A stretch of 64,000 nt of DNA. Origin: Nonomuraea muscovyensis. GTDB taxonomy: Bacteria > Actinomycetota > Actinomycetes > Streptosporangiales > Streptosporangiaceae. Position 1 is the stretch's first letter. The number at the start of each line of letters is the position of its first letter. A program made the translations under genes and the position numbers. The stretch lies in contig NZ_JACHJB010000001.1 of NCBI RefSeq assembly GCF_014207745.1, positions 2,542,001 to 2,606,000 on the forward strand. The letters are read 5' to 3'. The notes beneath the pieces were generated by a model. The model saw only the letters and a program-made list of their open reading frames with translations. It had not been told where the DNA came from and ran no database searches. Shown in pieces: positions 51,335-62,874 of this stretch.

Positions 51335-51989
51335 CCTGGCCCTCGGTCACCGCCGGATCGCGGTGCCGCTTGAGGTGCCGCCAACGCGGCAGGTCGTCGA
51401 GGTAGGACCACGACAGCCGGTGGTGCTCGGTGGGCCCGAGCCTGGCCAGCGCCTCCTGATGCGCCGGCGACGGGTAGCCCGCGTTGTCGGCGAAGCCGTA
51501 CTCCTCGCAGCCGAGCGCCGCCAACTGGGCGTCGCGCCGCACCTTGGCCAGCACCGACGCAGCCGCCACCGAGACGCTGGCGGCGTCGCCCCTGACCTCC
51601 AGGCGCACCGGCCAGGGGGCGCCGATGTAGTCGTGGCCGCCGTCGAGGATCACCGCGTCGGGCCTGACCGGCAGGGCCTCCAGCGCCCGGCGGGCGGCGC
51701 GGCGCAACGCCTCGGTCATGCCGACGGTGTCGATCTCGGTGTGGGTCGCCTCGCCGAAGCCGATGCCGGCGGCCCACTGGAGCAGTTCGGCGGCGACGCT
51801 CTCGCGCCTGGCGGGCGTGAGCTGCTTGGAGTCGGTCAGCCCGGCGGGCGGCTCGGACAGGTCGGTGACGACCGCGCAGACGGTCACCGGGCCGGCCCAG
51901 GCGCCCCGGCCCACCTCGTCGACGCCCGCCACGGTGCGGGTGCTGGGCTGCGCGAGCAGGAGGTGCTCGATGTCGTAGGTCGGCGCCAT
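51318..51989 (-). CDS. rnhB: Ribonuclease HII
   Basis: This 223-residue nuclease cleaves the RNA strand of RNA-DNA hybrids and single ribonucleotides in DNA. Key residues are seen in [15 protein letters not shown] (Asp/Glu pair of the GxDExGRG motif), [20 protein letters not shown] (Asp) and [13 protein letters not shown] (Asp). The ATG at 51989 gives the standard length; the long upstream frame to 52427 is antisense to the LysR gene tail and rejected. Confidence 0.93.
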   Translation of the reverse strand: MAPTYDIEHLLLAQPSTRTVAGVDEVGRGAWAGPVTVCAVVTDLSEPPAGLTDSKQLTPARRESVAAELLQWAAGIGFGEATHTEIDTVGMTEALRRAARRALEALPVRPDAVILDGGHDYIGAPWPVRLEVRGDAASVSVAAASVLAKVRRDAQLAALGCEEYGFADNAGYPSPAHQEALARLGPTEHHRLSWSYLDDLPRWRHLKRHRDPAVTEGQVSLFG

Positions 51990-52000
51990 GGCCCCAGACG

Positions 52001-53011
52001 CTATCGGTCCGCCGGCCGTACCGGACCCGGAATCTCCTCGCCCGGCGCGCCGGTGACGCCCGCGGCCGGGCCCGGATGGCGGTCGGCGAGCCGGATCGGC
52101 TCCAGGTCGGCGGCGATGTAGCGGGCGGCCACGTGGATGGCCCGCAGCGTGACCGACACCGAGGGGCGGTGCACGCTGGAGCCGCGGGCGACGGCGTGCA
52201 CGTCGCGCCCCACCGGGTTGCCCGGGAACTGCCGCACCACCACCCCGCGCACCCCCGCCGCGAGCGCCAGCGCCGGCACGGCGGCGATGCCGAGGCCCTT
52301 GGCCACCAGCGACAGGATCGTGCCCAGCCCCTCGAACTCCCACGGCTGCGGCTTGGTGCCGCCCACGTCCACCAGGAGCCGGTCGACCGCCAGCCGCGAC
52401 GGCTCGCCGTCCGGCGTGGCCATCCACGGTTCGTCGCGCAGCTCGGCCAGCTCGAACGGCACGCCGGGGTCGGCCAGCCGGTGCCTGCGCGGCACCACCA
52501 GCACGAGCGGGTCGTGCAGCAGGGGGAAGACCCGCAGGCTCTCGCTGTCGCGCGCCCGGCCGTACCAGTCGTCCACGAGCGCGATGTCCACCTCGCCCGA
52601 CTGCACCTCCCGCATCCCCCGTCCGGACCTGCTCTGCCGCAGCCGGAGCGTGAGTTCGGTGTGGCGGCGCAGCGAGCGGGCGAGCGCCGGCGCGAATGCG
52701 ACGGCCGCTGTGGGGAAGGCGGTGACGACGACCCGCCCGGCAGGCGTGCCCCGGTGCGCCGAGAGGTCCGACTCGGCCTCTTCGACCATGGAAAGGATGC
52801 GTTCGGCGTGGAGGACGAGCCGGCGGCCGGCGTCGGTCAGCTCGGCGCTGCGGGCGGTCCGGTCGATGAGGGCCGCGCCGGCCTCGCGTTCGAGCGCGGC
52901 GAGCTGCTGGGACACCGCGGAGGGACTGTAACCGAGCGACTCGGCGGTCGCGGCGATGCTGCCGCGCCGGGCAAACTCGCAGATCAACGCCAAACGCCGC
53001 AAATCGAGCAT
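52001..53011 (-). CDS. LysR-family regulator
   Basis: This 336-residue LysR protein has the winged-helix N-terminus ([52 protein letters not shown]) and an effector domain. The C-terminus is about 30 residues longer than usual and Pro/Gly-rich. It is divergent from an aminotransferase gene (79 bp between starts), which it probably regulates. The gap holds no obvious perfect dyad. Confidence 0.88.
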   Translation of the reverse strand: MLDLRRLALICEFARRGSIAATAESLGYSPSAVSQQLAALEREAGAALIDRTARSAELTDAGRRLVLHAERILSMVEEAESDLSAHRGTPAGRVVVTAFPTAAVAFAPALARSLRRHTELTLRLRQSRSGRGMREVQSGEVDIALVDDWYGRARDSESLRVFPLLHDPLVLVVPRRHRLADPGVPFELAELRDEPWMATPDGEPSRLAVDRLLVDVGGTKPQPWEFEGLGTILSLVAKGLGIAAVPALALAAGVRGVVVRQFPGNPVGRDVHAVARGSSVHRPSVSVTLRAIHVAARYIAADLEPIRLADRHPGPAAGVTGAPGEEIPGPVRPADR

Positions 53012-53090
53012 CGCACTTCCTTATGCCTACCCACGAAAAGCCTCGCTTGTACTGATGCCCTCATCCAATCACCCTGGGAACGTGACAAAC

Positions 53091-54377
53091 ATGACCGTGA
53101 CGCTGTCCGCCACGCTGGCAACGAACGAGGACATCGAGCGAAGACGACGCGCCGGGGCACGGGTCCTGCACCTCGCCTTCGGAGAGGCAGGGCTGCCCGT
53201 CCACCCGGCGCTGCGCGACAGGCTGGTCGCCGCGTCCGGGAACAACGGCTACGGGCCGGTCGCCGGAGCCTCCGGGCTGCGCGACGCGGCGGCGGGCTAC
53301 TGGACCCGGCGCGGCCTCCCCACCGACCCCGACCAGGTCGTGAGCGGCCCCGGCAGCAAGTCGCTCCTGTACGGCCTGCTGCTCGCCCTCGGCGGTGACG
53401 TGGTGCTGACCGTGCCGAGCTGGGTCAGCTATGCGGCGCAGGCCGCCCTGGTGGGCTCCCGCCCCATCCTGGTGCCCCCGCCCGTCGGCGAGGGCGGCGC
53501 GCCCGACCCCGACCGGCTGGTCTCGGCCGTGCTCCACGCCCGCGCCCAGGGCCGGACCGTCAGGTCCGTGGTCGTCACCCTGCCCGACAACCCCACCGGC
53601 CGGCTGGCCACGCCCGGCACCATCGCGCGCCTGGCCGACGTCGCCCGCGAGCTGGACCTCGTCATCATCTCCGACGAGATCTACCGCGACCTGCTGCACG
53701 ACCCCGCTCCGCCGTACACCTCGCCCGCCGAGCTGGCTCCCGAGCGCACCGTCATCACGACGGGGCTCAGCAAGAGCCTCGCGCTGGGCGGCTGGCGCAT
53801 CGGCGTGGCCCGGCTGCCCGACGGCGCGCACGACCTGCGCGCTCGGCTGCTCGCGGTGGCCAGCGAGATCTGGTCCGCGCCGGCCGCGCCGGTGCAGGAG
53901 GCCGCGACATACGCCTTCACCGACCCGCCCGAGCTGGTCGAGCGCATCGAACGCAGCCGCAGGCTGCACGGCGCGGTCGCGCGGGCCGCCCACGCGGCCT
54001 TCACCGAGATCGGCGCCTCGGTGCCCGCGCCGCAGGGCGGCTTCTACCTCTACCCCGACCTCAGCCACCTCCGCCTCGGCGGCTCGGCCGAGATCACCCG
54101 CGTCCTGCTCGACGACCACGGCATCGGCGTGCTGCCGGGCCACGCCTTCGGCGACGACCCGTCCGCCGCCCGGGTGCGGGTCGCCGTGAGCCTCCTGTAC
54201 GGCGAGACGGCCGAGGAGCGCCAGGCCGCGCTCGACAGCGACGACCCGCTCCACCTGCCGTGGATCTCGGCCGGTCTCGACCACCTGTCGATGGGGCTGA
54301 AGGAGCTCTCGCTGGTGCGGCGGGACGCCTCGCGTGAACGGCGCCAGGCCCTCATGCCGACCGTGTGTCACGGTTAG
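53091..54377 (+). CDS. Pyridoxal-phosphate aminotransferase, class I/II
   Basis: This 428-residue fold-type I enzyme has FGEAGLPVHPALRDRL, GNNGYGPVAGASGLRDA, VTLPDNPTGRL (PLP-pyridine region), IISDEIYRDL (Asp/Tyr) and the Schiff-base Lys in TGLSKSLALGGWRIGV. The C-terminal part carries the Arg that binds the substrate carboxylate (VRVAVSLLYG). It is probably an aspartate- or valine-type aminotransferase of unknown specificity. ATG 53091 is the first good start; ATG 53055 is possible. Divergent from LysR. Confidence 0.9.
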   Translation: MTVTLSATLATNEDIERRRRAGARVLHLAFGEAGLPVHPALRDRLVAASGNNGYGPVAGASGLRDAAAGYWTRRGLPTDPDQVVSGPGSKSLLYGLLLALGGDVVLTVPSWVSYAAQAALVGSRPILVPPPVGEGGAPDPDRLVSAVLHARAQGRTVRSVVVTLPDNPTGRLATPGTIARLADVARELDLVIISDEIYRDLLHDPAPPYTSPAELAPERTVITTGLSKSLALGGWRIGVARLPDGAHDLRARLLAVASEIWSAPAAPVQEAATYAFTDPPELVERIERSRRLHGAVARAAHAAFTEIGASVPAPQGGFYLYPDLSHLRLGGSAEITRVLLDDHGIGVLPGHAFGDDPSAARVRVAVSLLYGETAEERQAALDSDDPLHLPWISAGLDHLSMGLKELSLVRRDASRERRQALMPTVCHG

Positions 54378-54518
54378 GCGAAATCTTCTCCCGACCGGCC
54401 CCCCACACCCCTCAGATCATCGCTCTGACCTGCGAAAACATCGCATGCCCGCAAGGCCGCGAAAGTTCCCTGTCGCCGCCTGGTTACAGCGGGGGCGGGC
54501 AGCCCTCATCATGTGCTC

Positions 54519-55175
54519 ATGCCCGCTCTTGTCACCTTGTCCGGGCGCCTCGTGCGCCTGGAACCTCTCAGCCACGCGGCGATCGACGACCTCGTCGCCG
54601 CGGCGAGTGAAGACCGCTCCACGTATGCCTTCACTCGCGTCCCGAACGGTCGGGACGAGATGGTCTCCTATGTGGAGGCCGCCCTGGCTGAGCAGGCGGA
54701 GGGCCGCACGATGCCCTTCGCCATCCGGTGGCTGGCCACCGGCCGTCTGGTCGGTGCCACCCGTCTCATGCACCTGGAGTACTGGCAGGGCCCCCTGCCG
54801 TGGCCTCCCGGCTCGCTGGGTGTGGTGGGCGAGATCCCGTCCGTGGCCGACATCGGTTACACCTGGCTGGGCGCCACCGCCCAGGGCACGGGTGTCAACC
54901 GGGAGAGCAAGTTCCTGCTGCTCTCGCACGCCTTCGACACGTGGAACGTCCACCGCATCACGCTCAAGGCAGATGTACGCAACGTCCGATCCCGGGCCGC
55001 CATCGAGGCCCTCGGCGCACACTTCGACGGGGTGCGGCGAGCGGAAAGCCGAGGCGCCGACGACACGGTCCGAGATACCGCGTTCTACTCGATCCTGCAT
55101 TCCGAATGGCCCGCGGTTCGCGAACGGCTGATGCCGAGACTCGCGCCGCTGGAAGCGGCGGTCGAGGCGGCCTAG
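54519..55175 (+). CDS. GNAT-family acetyltransferase
   Basis: This 218-residue protein of the RimJ/RimL-like GNAT type has LVRLEPLSHAAIDDLVAAA at the start, IGYTWLGATAQGTGVNRESKFLLLSHAFDTW in the acetyl-CoA region and VNVRNV-like ADVRNVRSRAAIEALGAHFDG. It transfers acetyl to a small molecule or protein amine, unknown. ATG 54519 is used; a GTG two codons upstream is possible. A strong terminator follows after 12 bp. Confidence 0.87.
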   Translation: MPALVTLSGRLVRLEPLSHAAIDDLVAAASEDRSTYAFTRVPNGRDEMVSYVEAALAEQAEGRTMPFAIRWLATGRLVGATRLMHLEYWQGPLPWPPGSLGVVGEIPSVADIGYTWLGATAQGTGVNRESKFLLLSHAFDTWNVHRITLKADVRNVRSRAAIEALGAHFDGVRRAESRGADDTVRDTAFYSILHSEWPAVRERLMPRLAPLEAAVEAA

Positions 55176-55187
55176 AAAACATCCGTC

Positions 55188-55225
55188 GAGGCCCCGCCCG
55201 GAAAATGGGCGGGGCCTCCCGTTTT
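55188..55225 (+). terminator. Rho-independent terminator after the GNAT gene
   Basis: Perfect 12-bp GC arms (GAGGCCCCGCCC, 55188-55199; complement 55207-55218) enclose loop GGAAAAT and are followed by CCGTTTT. It lies 12 bp after the GNAT stop. The remaining gap to 55443 contains no gene and ends with the promoter region of the AfsR-like gene. Confidence 0.9.
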
Positions 55226-55443
55226 CGCCGAGATCTCTGCGCCTCTATTGCTGGGGCGGGCACGGTCGCCCCCGCGATCTGGGACCATGCCTGCTGACGC
55301 CTTGAGCATCGGCCTGGGTGGGCAACGGGGGATTAACGTGCGATCAACGCTTCGGTTAACGCAATGCCCCATGCCTATGTGTCGGGCTGGGTTGGTTCTA
55401 TGATTTGGTAACAAAGCGTTCCATTGCCTTGGAGACATACGGC

Positions 55444-58400
55444 ATGGCTGGTCAGAGCGTCGAAAGCGGGTTGCGCTTCGCCGTGCTCGGTCCCGTGCGC
55501 GCGTGGCGTGATGGCGAGGAGCTCGACCTGGGCACCCCGTTGCAGCGTTCGATCCTGGGCATGCTGCTGCTGAGGGAGGGCCGGGCTGTCAGCCCGACCG
55601 AGCTCATCGACGCGGTGTGGGGCGAGGAAGCACCCCCGCGGGCGCTCGGCGCGCTGCGCACGTACGTCTCCCGGCTGCGCACCGTGCTCGAACCCGGCCG
55701 GCCCGCCCGCTCGCGGCCCGAGATCCTCACCTCCGTCGGCCGCGGCTACGCGCTGCGCCTGTCCGACGGGGCACTCGACCTGACCCGGTTCGAGCGGGCC
55801 GTCCACGACGCCGAGGCGGCGCGCAAGGCCGGCCACCTCGGCGAGGCCGCCGTCGCGCTGCGGGAGGCGCTCGCCCTGTTCGACGGCGAGCCGCTGACGG
55901 GGACCGTCGGCCCGTACGCCGAGCACCAGCGCGACCGGCTGGTCGAGCGCCGGATCGGCGTGATCGAGACGCTCATGGACGTCGATCTCGAACTGGGCGA
56001 GCACGCCGCGGTCGTGTCGGAGCTGATCGCGCTGACCGCCGAGCACCCGCTGCGCGAGCGGCTGCGCGCCCAGCTCATGCTCGCCTACTACCGGTGCGGG
56101 CGGCAGGGCGACGCGCTCGCCGTCTTCACCGAGACCCGCGAGGCGCTGGTCGAGGAGCTGGGCATCGAGCCGGGCCCCGAGCTCACGGCGCTGCACCAGC
56201 GCATCCTCGCGGCCGACCCGTCGCTCGCCCCCGCCGCCCCCACACCCGCCGCCCCTGCTCCGGCCGCCCCTGCTCCGGGCACCGCGGCGGCGCCGGAGCC
56301 GGCCGGCGCCGAGGAGCCGGCCCACGAGTTGCCCCGCCCGGCGCAGCTCCCGGCCGCGGTCAACGACTTCACCGGGCGCAAGGAGATCGCCGGACGGCTG
56401 CGCGCGCTGCTGTCGGCGCAGTCGTCGGCCGAGGGCGTGCCCGTGGTCGCCATCTGCGGGATCGGCGGCGTCGGCAAGACCACGCTGGCCGTGCACGTGG
56501 CCCACGCGGCCGACGACCTGTTCCCCGACGGGCAGCTCTACGCCGACCTGCGCGGCTACACCGACGAGGCGATCGCGCCCGAGTCGGCGCTGCGCGCGTT
56601 CCTGCGGGCGCTCGGCGTCCCGCCCGACGTCATCCCCGAAGGGCTCGCCGAGCGCTCGGCGCTGTTCCGGTCGCTGCTCGCCGACCGGCGCATCCTCGTG
56701 CTGCTGGACAACGCCCGTGACGCCGGGCAGGTCGGCCACCTGCTGCCGGGCTCGCCGGGCTGCGCGGCGATCGTCACCAGCCGGGTCAAGCTGGCCGACC
56801 TGCCCTCGGCCCGGCTCATCGACCTCGACGTGATGGAGCCGGACGAGGCCCTCTCGCTGTTCGCGGCGGTGGCCGGGCCCGAGCGGGTCGCGGCCGAGCA
56901 CGGCGCGGCCATGGACGTGGTGGCGGCGTGCGGGTTCCTGCCGCTGGCCGTACGGATCGTGGCCGCCCGGCTGGCCGCGCGGCCCTCGTGGACGGTGGAG
57001 TCGCTGGTGCCGCGGCTGGCCGACGAGCAGCGCCGCCTCGACGAGCTGCGGGTGGGCAACCTCGCCGTGGAGGCGACGTTCGCGCTGGGCTATGGGCAGC
57101 TCGACCCCGCCCAGCAGCGGGCGTTCCGGCTGTTGTCGCTGCCCAACGGCCCCGACATCTCAGCCGGCGCCGCGGCGGCCGTGCTGGCGCTCAACGCGTT
57201 CGAGGCCGAGGACGTGCTGGAGTCGCTGGTCGACGCCAGCCTGCTGGAGGCTCCGGCACCGGGCCGCTACCGCTACCACGACCTGCTCAAGCTGTTCGCC
57301 CGGCGCACCATGGACAAGACCGAGCAGCCGCAGGCCCACACGCCGGTGCTGCGGCGGCTGCTCGGCTACTACCTCGCCTCCGCCCAGTCGGCCCACCGGC
57401 TGGCCTACGAGGGCAGCTCCATCGCCGACAACCTGGTGGAGATCGGCAGCGGGCGGAGCTTCGGCGGCGCCGACGAGGCCGTCGCCTGGCTGATCGCCGA
57501 GGGCGACTCGCTGTTCGCCGCGATCAACCAGGCCGCCGCGGCCTCGCCCGCGACCGACCAGCTCCTGCCGGCCGCCGACCTGCTGGTCGCCATGGAGCCG
57601 CTGCTGGAGTCGGGCACCCACACGCGCGAGTTCGACCAAGCCACCCGCGCCGTGCTCGCCGCCGCGCGCGGCATCGGCGACCCCGGCAGCGAGCTGCGCT
57701 CCCGCTACGTGCTGGGCCGGGTGCTGTTCGCGGGCAACCGGCTGACCGAGGCCGAGGAGCAGTTCAGGATCGTGCACGAGCTGTCGGTGGCCCGCGGTGA
57801 GAAGGTCGTCACCGGCGAGGTGATGAACGCGCTGGCCGTGGTCGTCGGCAGGCAGCGCCGCCACACCGAGGCCCTGTCGTGGTTCGAGTCGGCCATGCGC
57901 CACTACCGCGAGCACGGCATCCCGGCCGGCGAGGCGCTCGTGCTCAGCTACTCCGCCCGCGACCACCTCGGCCTCGGCCGGGCCGAGGACGCCATCACCG
58001 CGGCCGAGCGAGGTCTGGAGATCTTCACCGAGCTCGGCAGCGGCGCCGGCACCGCCCGGGCCCGCTACCACCTCGGCATCGTGCTGTCGCGGGTCGGCCG
58101 GCTCACCGAGGCCGTCCACCACCACGCCGAGTGCCTGGCCTTCTTCCGGGCCGGCAAGCAGCGCGTGTGGGAGCAGCGGGTGTGCTCGCGGCTGGCGGAG
58201 ACGTTCATCGCCGCGCAGCGCTACGCCGACGCCGTCCGGCACGCCGAGCAGGCCCTGGTGGTGTCGCGGAACATCGGACACCCCTACGGCGAGGCGCTGT
58301 CGCTGACCGTCCTCGGCAAGGCGCTGAAGGGCCTCGGCGACATCGCGCGCAGCGCCGACTGCCTACGTCAGGCCTTCGACATCTTCTCCCGGCTCGGTGC

Positions 58401-58458
58401 TCCCGAGGCCGGGGACCTCAGGCTCCTCCTCGACACCGCCCAGGTCGTCGAGTCCTGA
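55444..58458 (+). CDS. AfsR/SARP-type regulator with NB-ARC and TPR domains
   Basis: This 1004-residue protein has a winged-helix OmpR-like DNA-binding domain (about 8-95, LGPVRAWRDGEELDLGTPLQRSILGMLLL), a bacterial transcriptional activator domain (about 100-240), an Ala/Pro linker, an NB-ARC ATPase with GIGGVGKTTLAVHVAHAA (Walker A near 350) and LVLLDNARD (Walker B), and a TPR-rich C-terminus. Such proteins activate secondary-metabolite genes. The ATG at 55444 has GGAG upstream and is chosen over the TTG at 55405. It is alone between terminators, with no biosynthetic genes beside it, so its targets lie elsewhere. Confidence 0.92.
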   Translation: MAGQSVESGLRFAVLGPVRAWRDGEELDLGTPLQRSILGMLLLREGRAVSPTELIDAVWGEEAPPRALGALRTYVSRLRTVLEPGRPARSRPEILTSVGRGYALRLSDGALDLTRFERAVHDAEAARKAGHLGEAAVALREALALFDGEPLTGTVGPYAEHQRDRLVERRIGVIETLMDVDLELGEHAAVVSELIALTAEHPLRERLRAQLMLAYYRCGRQGDALAVFTETREALVEELGIEPGPELTALHQRILAADPSLAPAAPTPAAPAPAAPAPGTAAAPEPAGAEEPAHELPRPAQLPAAVNDFTGRKEIAGRLRALLSAQSSAEGVPVVAICGIGGVGKTTLAVHVAHAADDLFPDGQLYADLRGYTDEAIAPESALRAFLRALGVPPDVIPEGLAERSALFRSLLADRRILVLLDNARDAGQVGHLLPGSPGCAAIVTSRVKLADLPSARLIDLDVMEPDEALSLFAAVAGPERVAAEHGAAMDVVAACGFLPLAVRIVAARLAARPSWTVESLVPRLADEQRRLDELRVGNLAVEATFALGYGQLDPAQQRAFRLLSLPNGPDISAGAAAAVLALNAFEAEDVLESLVDASLLEAPAPGRYRYHDLLKLFARRTMDKTEQPQAHTPVLRRLLGYYLASAQSAHRLAYEGSSIADNLVEIGSGRSFGGADEAVAWLIAEGDSLFAAINQAAAASPATDQLLPAADLLVAMEPLLESGTHTREFDQATRAVLAAARGIGDPGSELRSRYVLGRVLFAGNRLTEAEEQFRIVHELSVARGEKVVTGEVMNALAVVVGRQRRHTEALSWFESAMRHYREHGIPAGEALVLSYSARDHLGLGRAEDAITAAERGLEIFTELGSGAGTARARYHLGIVLSRVGRLTEAVHHHAECLAFFRAGKQRVWEQRVCSRLAETFIAAQRYADAVRHAEQALVVSRNIGHPYGEALSLTVLGKALKGLGDIARSADCLRQAFDIFSRLGAPEAGDLRLLLDTAQVVES

Positions 58459-58753
58459 GTAGAGCGCGTCGTCCAGAGGCGTCATCCACACATGGTTGAT
58501 CAAGGCTGTCCTCTGCGGTCCTCGATGCCCTTGCGGTGGTGGTGCAGCCCGGCCGGCCATCGTGACCGTCACGCGTTGCCAGGGGGCCCGGTTCTTCCGG
58601 TTGCTCCACGTGACGGCTAGCCGCCTCACATCGACGGCCGGCCGGACTCTGACACGGGCCTCGAACCCCCCGGGCCCGCGTCGTGGTCCACAGCCTCCAC
58701 CGGAGGACTTGACGTCGGATCAACAGCCGATTGCGAAACGAGGCAGAACCTGG
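58459..58753. other. Gap between the AfsR-like and methyltransferase genes
   Basis: This 295-bp gap between convergent genes has no ORF with a recognised family and no strong hairpin. Codon bias is lost in all frames, so it is probably non-coding. Confidence 0.5.
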
Positions 58754-60160
58754 TCAAAGGTGGAAGTAGCCCTCGGCGATGAGCGGGCGGACCGCGTCGG
58801 CGTGCGGGATGTCGCCGTTGCCGACCAGCTCGGCGATCACGTTGAGCAGCGGGCCGAGCGCCAGCTCGCCGTCACACACGCCGGCCAGCGCGGCCTCGAC
58901 CGTGCCGACCTCCCTGCTGCGGCGCAGGCCGGTGGTCTGGCGGAGCACGATCCGCATCGGGTCCTCGGCGCCGGGCAGGCCGATGCGTTCGTCCAGCAGC
59001 CCGTCGGCCGTGCGCAGACAGGCCGAGTTGAGGTCCTGGACGCGGTGGGCGGCCGCGATGGAGTCGAGCACGTCGTCCACGTAGTCGCCCACAGGAAGCG
59101 TGACCTGGTGGGTGAGCCGCTCCACGCGGACCACCGGGTCGAGGGCGCCGGAGTTGCGCAGTGTGATCCAGCCGAACCCGACCGCCTCGACCTTGCGCTG
59201 CTCGAACCACGCCAGCCAGCGGTCGTAGTGCTCGGCGTAGCCGGGCGTGCCCTGCTCCGCGGCGTCCCTGAGCCACAGCTCGACGTACTCGGCGGGGTCC
59301 TGGACGTCGCGCTCCACCACCCAGGCGTCGCAGTCGGTGTCGGCCAGCCAGCCGCCGACGCGGTCGCGCCAGTCCTCGCCCTCGACGTGCAGCCAGTTGG
59401 CCAGGAAGTGGGCCTGGCCGCCGGGGGTGAGGTGGCGGGGGGCCTGCCGGACGAGGTCGCGGCAGAAGGCGTCGCCGTCCTCCCCCGTCTCGCGGTAGGT
59501 CAGGTTTCCGGCGGGTGAGATGACGAACGGCGGGTTGGCGACGACGAGGTCGAACAGCTCGTCGCGCACCGGCTCGAACATCGAGCCCACCCGGGCGTCC
59601 ACCCCGCGCACGCCCGACAGCTCCCAGCTCAGCCGGGCCAGCTCGACGGCGCGCGGGTTGAGGTCCGTGGCCACGATCTCCTCGGCCCGCCCGGCGAGGT
59701 GGAGCACCTGCACGCCGCAGCCGGTGCCGAGATCGAGCGCCCGCCCCACGGGTCGGCGGGAGACGAGCTGGGCGAGGTTGGCCGAGGCGCCGCCCGCGCC
59801 GACCACGTGGTCGGGGCGCAGCGCCGGGTCGCCGGGGCGCACCTTGCGGTCGGAGACCACGTAGCCGCCCGTCTCCCACGGCTGGAGGTGCACGTCGGCG
59901 GTGACCTGCTCGCCGGCCACGGTGACCAGCCCGGACTCCAGCACGGCCGGGGCCAGCCACGCCCGCGGGACGGCCACGCCCAGCCACCACAGGCGGATCA
60001 GCGCGCCGAGCGGCTCACCGCCGGCCGTCGCGCGCAGAGCCGGGACCAGCTCCTCGCGCGCCAGGGCCGAGGCCGCCACGTCGCCCAGCCGGTCGCGGAC
60101 GCCGTCAATCGTGTAGCCGGTTTCGTGCAGATGATCGCGCAGTCGTTCCACGCGCACCAT
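58754..60160 (-). CDS. Large SAM-dependent methyltransferase
   Basis: This 468-residue protein has an N-terminal helical domain (to about 120), a class I methyltransferase domain with ALDLGTGCGVQVLHLA, IVATDLNPRAVELAR and the catalytic VVANPPFVIS (NPPF, as in N5-glutamine and adenine methyltransferases), and a C-terminal domain of about 190 residues. This three-part architecture is typical of an actinomycete family of unknown substrate, possibly rRNA or protein glutamine. ATG 60160 is used; GTG codons just downstream are alternatives. Confidence 0.87.
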   Translation of the reverse strand: MVRVERLRDHLHETGYTIDGVRDRLGDVAASALAREELVPALRATAGGEPLGALIRLWWLGVAVPRAWLAPAVLESGLVTVAGEQVTADVHLQPWETGGYVVSDRKVRPGDPALRPDHVVGAGGASANLAQLVSRRPVGRALDLGTGCGVQVLHLAGRAEEIVATDLNPRAVELARLSWELSGVRGVDARVGSMFEPVRDELFDLVVANPPFVISPAGNLTYRETGEDGDAFCRDLVRQAPRHLTPGGQAHFLANWLHVEGEDWRDRVGGWLADTDCDAWVVERDVQDPAEYVELWLRDAAEQGTPGYAEHYDRWLAWFEQRKVEAVGFGWITLRNSGALDPVVRVERLTHQVTLPVGDYVDDVLDSIAAAHRVQDLNSACLRTADGLLDERIGLPGAEDPMRIVLRQTTGLRRSREVGTVEAALAGVCDGELALGPLLNVIAELVGNGDIPHADAVRPLIAEGYFHL

Positions 60161-60328
60161 CCTTTCACCGCATACTCCCGCGCATGATCCAATACCTACA
60201 GTGATCGTACTGTTACCGAGAAACGCGGCGTTCTGTAAGCGGTTCGCAACCGGTACGCGGTATCTCTGGGGAACCCTGTCAGGGGGATCTTCTGCCACGT
60301 CGGGACCTGTTCAAAGAGGAGCGGACCC

Positions 60329-60631
60329 ATGCTCATTCCGTGCCTGGCCTGTGAGTCCCGATTCATCCCCGACGAGTATTTCCGCGCCTGTTCGGCCTAC
60401 AACCGCGGCCTCGATCTCGTGCTGTGGACCTGCCCGCGGTGCGGCAACCACGACGAGTTGCGCGTGCTCCCCGGCGAGCTGGGCTTCGGCTACACGAGCC
60501 GGGGCCGCTTCGCCGTGCACGACCGGGTGCGCGTGCCCGGCCTGCGCCGCCACCGGGGCGACCTGCGGCTCGACATCTCGCTCGACAAGGCGAGCTGGCG
60601 GGTGCCCGGCCGGGTCCGCCAGCTCGTCTGA
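60329..60631 (+). CDS. Small zinc-ribbon protein
   Basis: This 100-residue protein has two CxxC knuckles, C5-C8 and C35-C38 (PCLAC and WTCPRCGN), that should bind one zinc, followed by a beta-rich, basic domain ending RVPGRVRQLV. The ATG at 60329 follows AAGAGGAG. There is no known family; it may bind nucleic acid or protein. It is convergent with the alcohol dehydrogenase gene. Confidence 0.7.
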   Translation: MLIPCLACESRFIPDEYFRACSAYNRGLDLVLWTCPRCGNHDELRVLPGELGFGYTSRGRFAVHDRVRVPGLRRHRGDLRLDISLDKASWRVPGRVRQLV

Positions 60632-60640
60632 GCGCCTCGG

Positions 60641-61806
<1,166 letters not shown>

Positions 61807-61810
<4 letters not shown>

Positions 61811-62700
61811 GACCGTCCTCCTACGGGCTGGGCGGGGCGCTGCCTGAGCTGGCGCAGCGCGCGCGTGCCTTCGGGGCTGCCGTCGGAGCGGAGCACCTCA
61901 CCGGTCTCCAGTATCTGCTTGAACCGGCGCAGGTCGTCGCGGACCTGCTGCTCGGGGTGCTCGCCCAGCATCTTGGCGACCGCCGCGCCCAGGGCGCGGC
62001 CCGGCACGGTGTAGTCCATGGCAACGTCCACCACGGTGCCCCGGCCGGCGGGTCCGTCGGTGAAGGAGACCATGCCTCTGGTGTTCACGACGCCGCCTCG
62101 CACCGAAGCCCAGGCGATCAGCTCGCCGACCCGGTCGTCGATGATCTCGGCCTCCCACACGACGTCCGTCGCCGGGCCCTTGGCCTGCCACCGGGAGCGG
62201 CCCGCCCCGACGGTCCGGACGGACTCCAGGTGGATCATGAAGGTGGGCAGGTTCTCCAGGTCCCGCCAGAACGCGTACACCTCCTCGCGGGGCCGGTTGA
62301 TCGTGATCGAGGCGTGCAGCGTCAGCGGGGCCGTTGCGGAGCGCGCGCCGCGCACCGCGCACAGCAGGTCGAGGGCGGTGATGCCGGCGACCGCGGCCAT
62401 CGCGGCCGCCACCCGGCGGCGTCTGGCGCCCCTGCGGCCGGACAGCGCCGCGCCGAGCAGGCTCAGGTCCAGCGCGTCGCCGGCGACTCGGGTCCACGCC
62501 CAGCGGGTCGGCTCGCGACCGCCCAGCAGCGGTGCCGCGTGCAGCAACTCCCGCCCGCCGACCAGCCTCGTGATCCCTCTGGCCGCCGGTGAGTCGTCGA
62601 CGCCGCACAGGCGGGTGACGGTGTCGGGCGTGGCCAGTTGCGCCGCGCCCAGACCCAGGCTGGCCCATCCGAGCACCCGGGGCAGACTGTCGGTTCTCAT
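61807..62700 (-). CDS. SRPBCC-domain membrane-associated protein
   Basis: This 297-residue protein has an N-terminal part of about 130 residues with hydrophobic segments ([52 protein letters not shown]), then a START-like cyclase/dehydrase domain ([34 protein letters not shown] ... [13 protein letters not shown]). It may bind a lipid or polyketide-like ligand. It is translationally coupled to the alcohol dehydrogenase. The ATG at 62700 has AAGGA upstream. The Arg/Lys-rich frame upstream is rejected. Confidence 0.83.
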
Positions 62701-62874
62701 GGTCGCTCGTCCTTCGGCTGTCGATGTCCGTACGCGAACGGCGCGACGCCTCACGACCGACTGCTGTGGGCGGCGCGTGCGGGTCCTGCGCCCGCGTTCA
62801 CGACCCCGTACCCGACCGCCCTTGTATGACACCCTTTCGTGTGCTGTGTCCGAAATTGTCGGCGGCGGGGTCGG

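Noticed and set aside
58496..59518. Plus-strand ORF spanning the gap after the AfsR-like gene
   Set aside because: Most of it is antisense to the methyltransferase, and the part in the gap has no family match.
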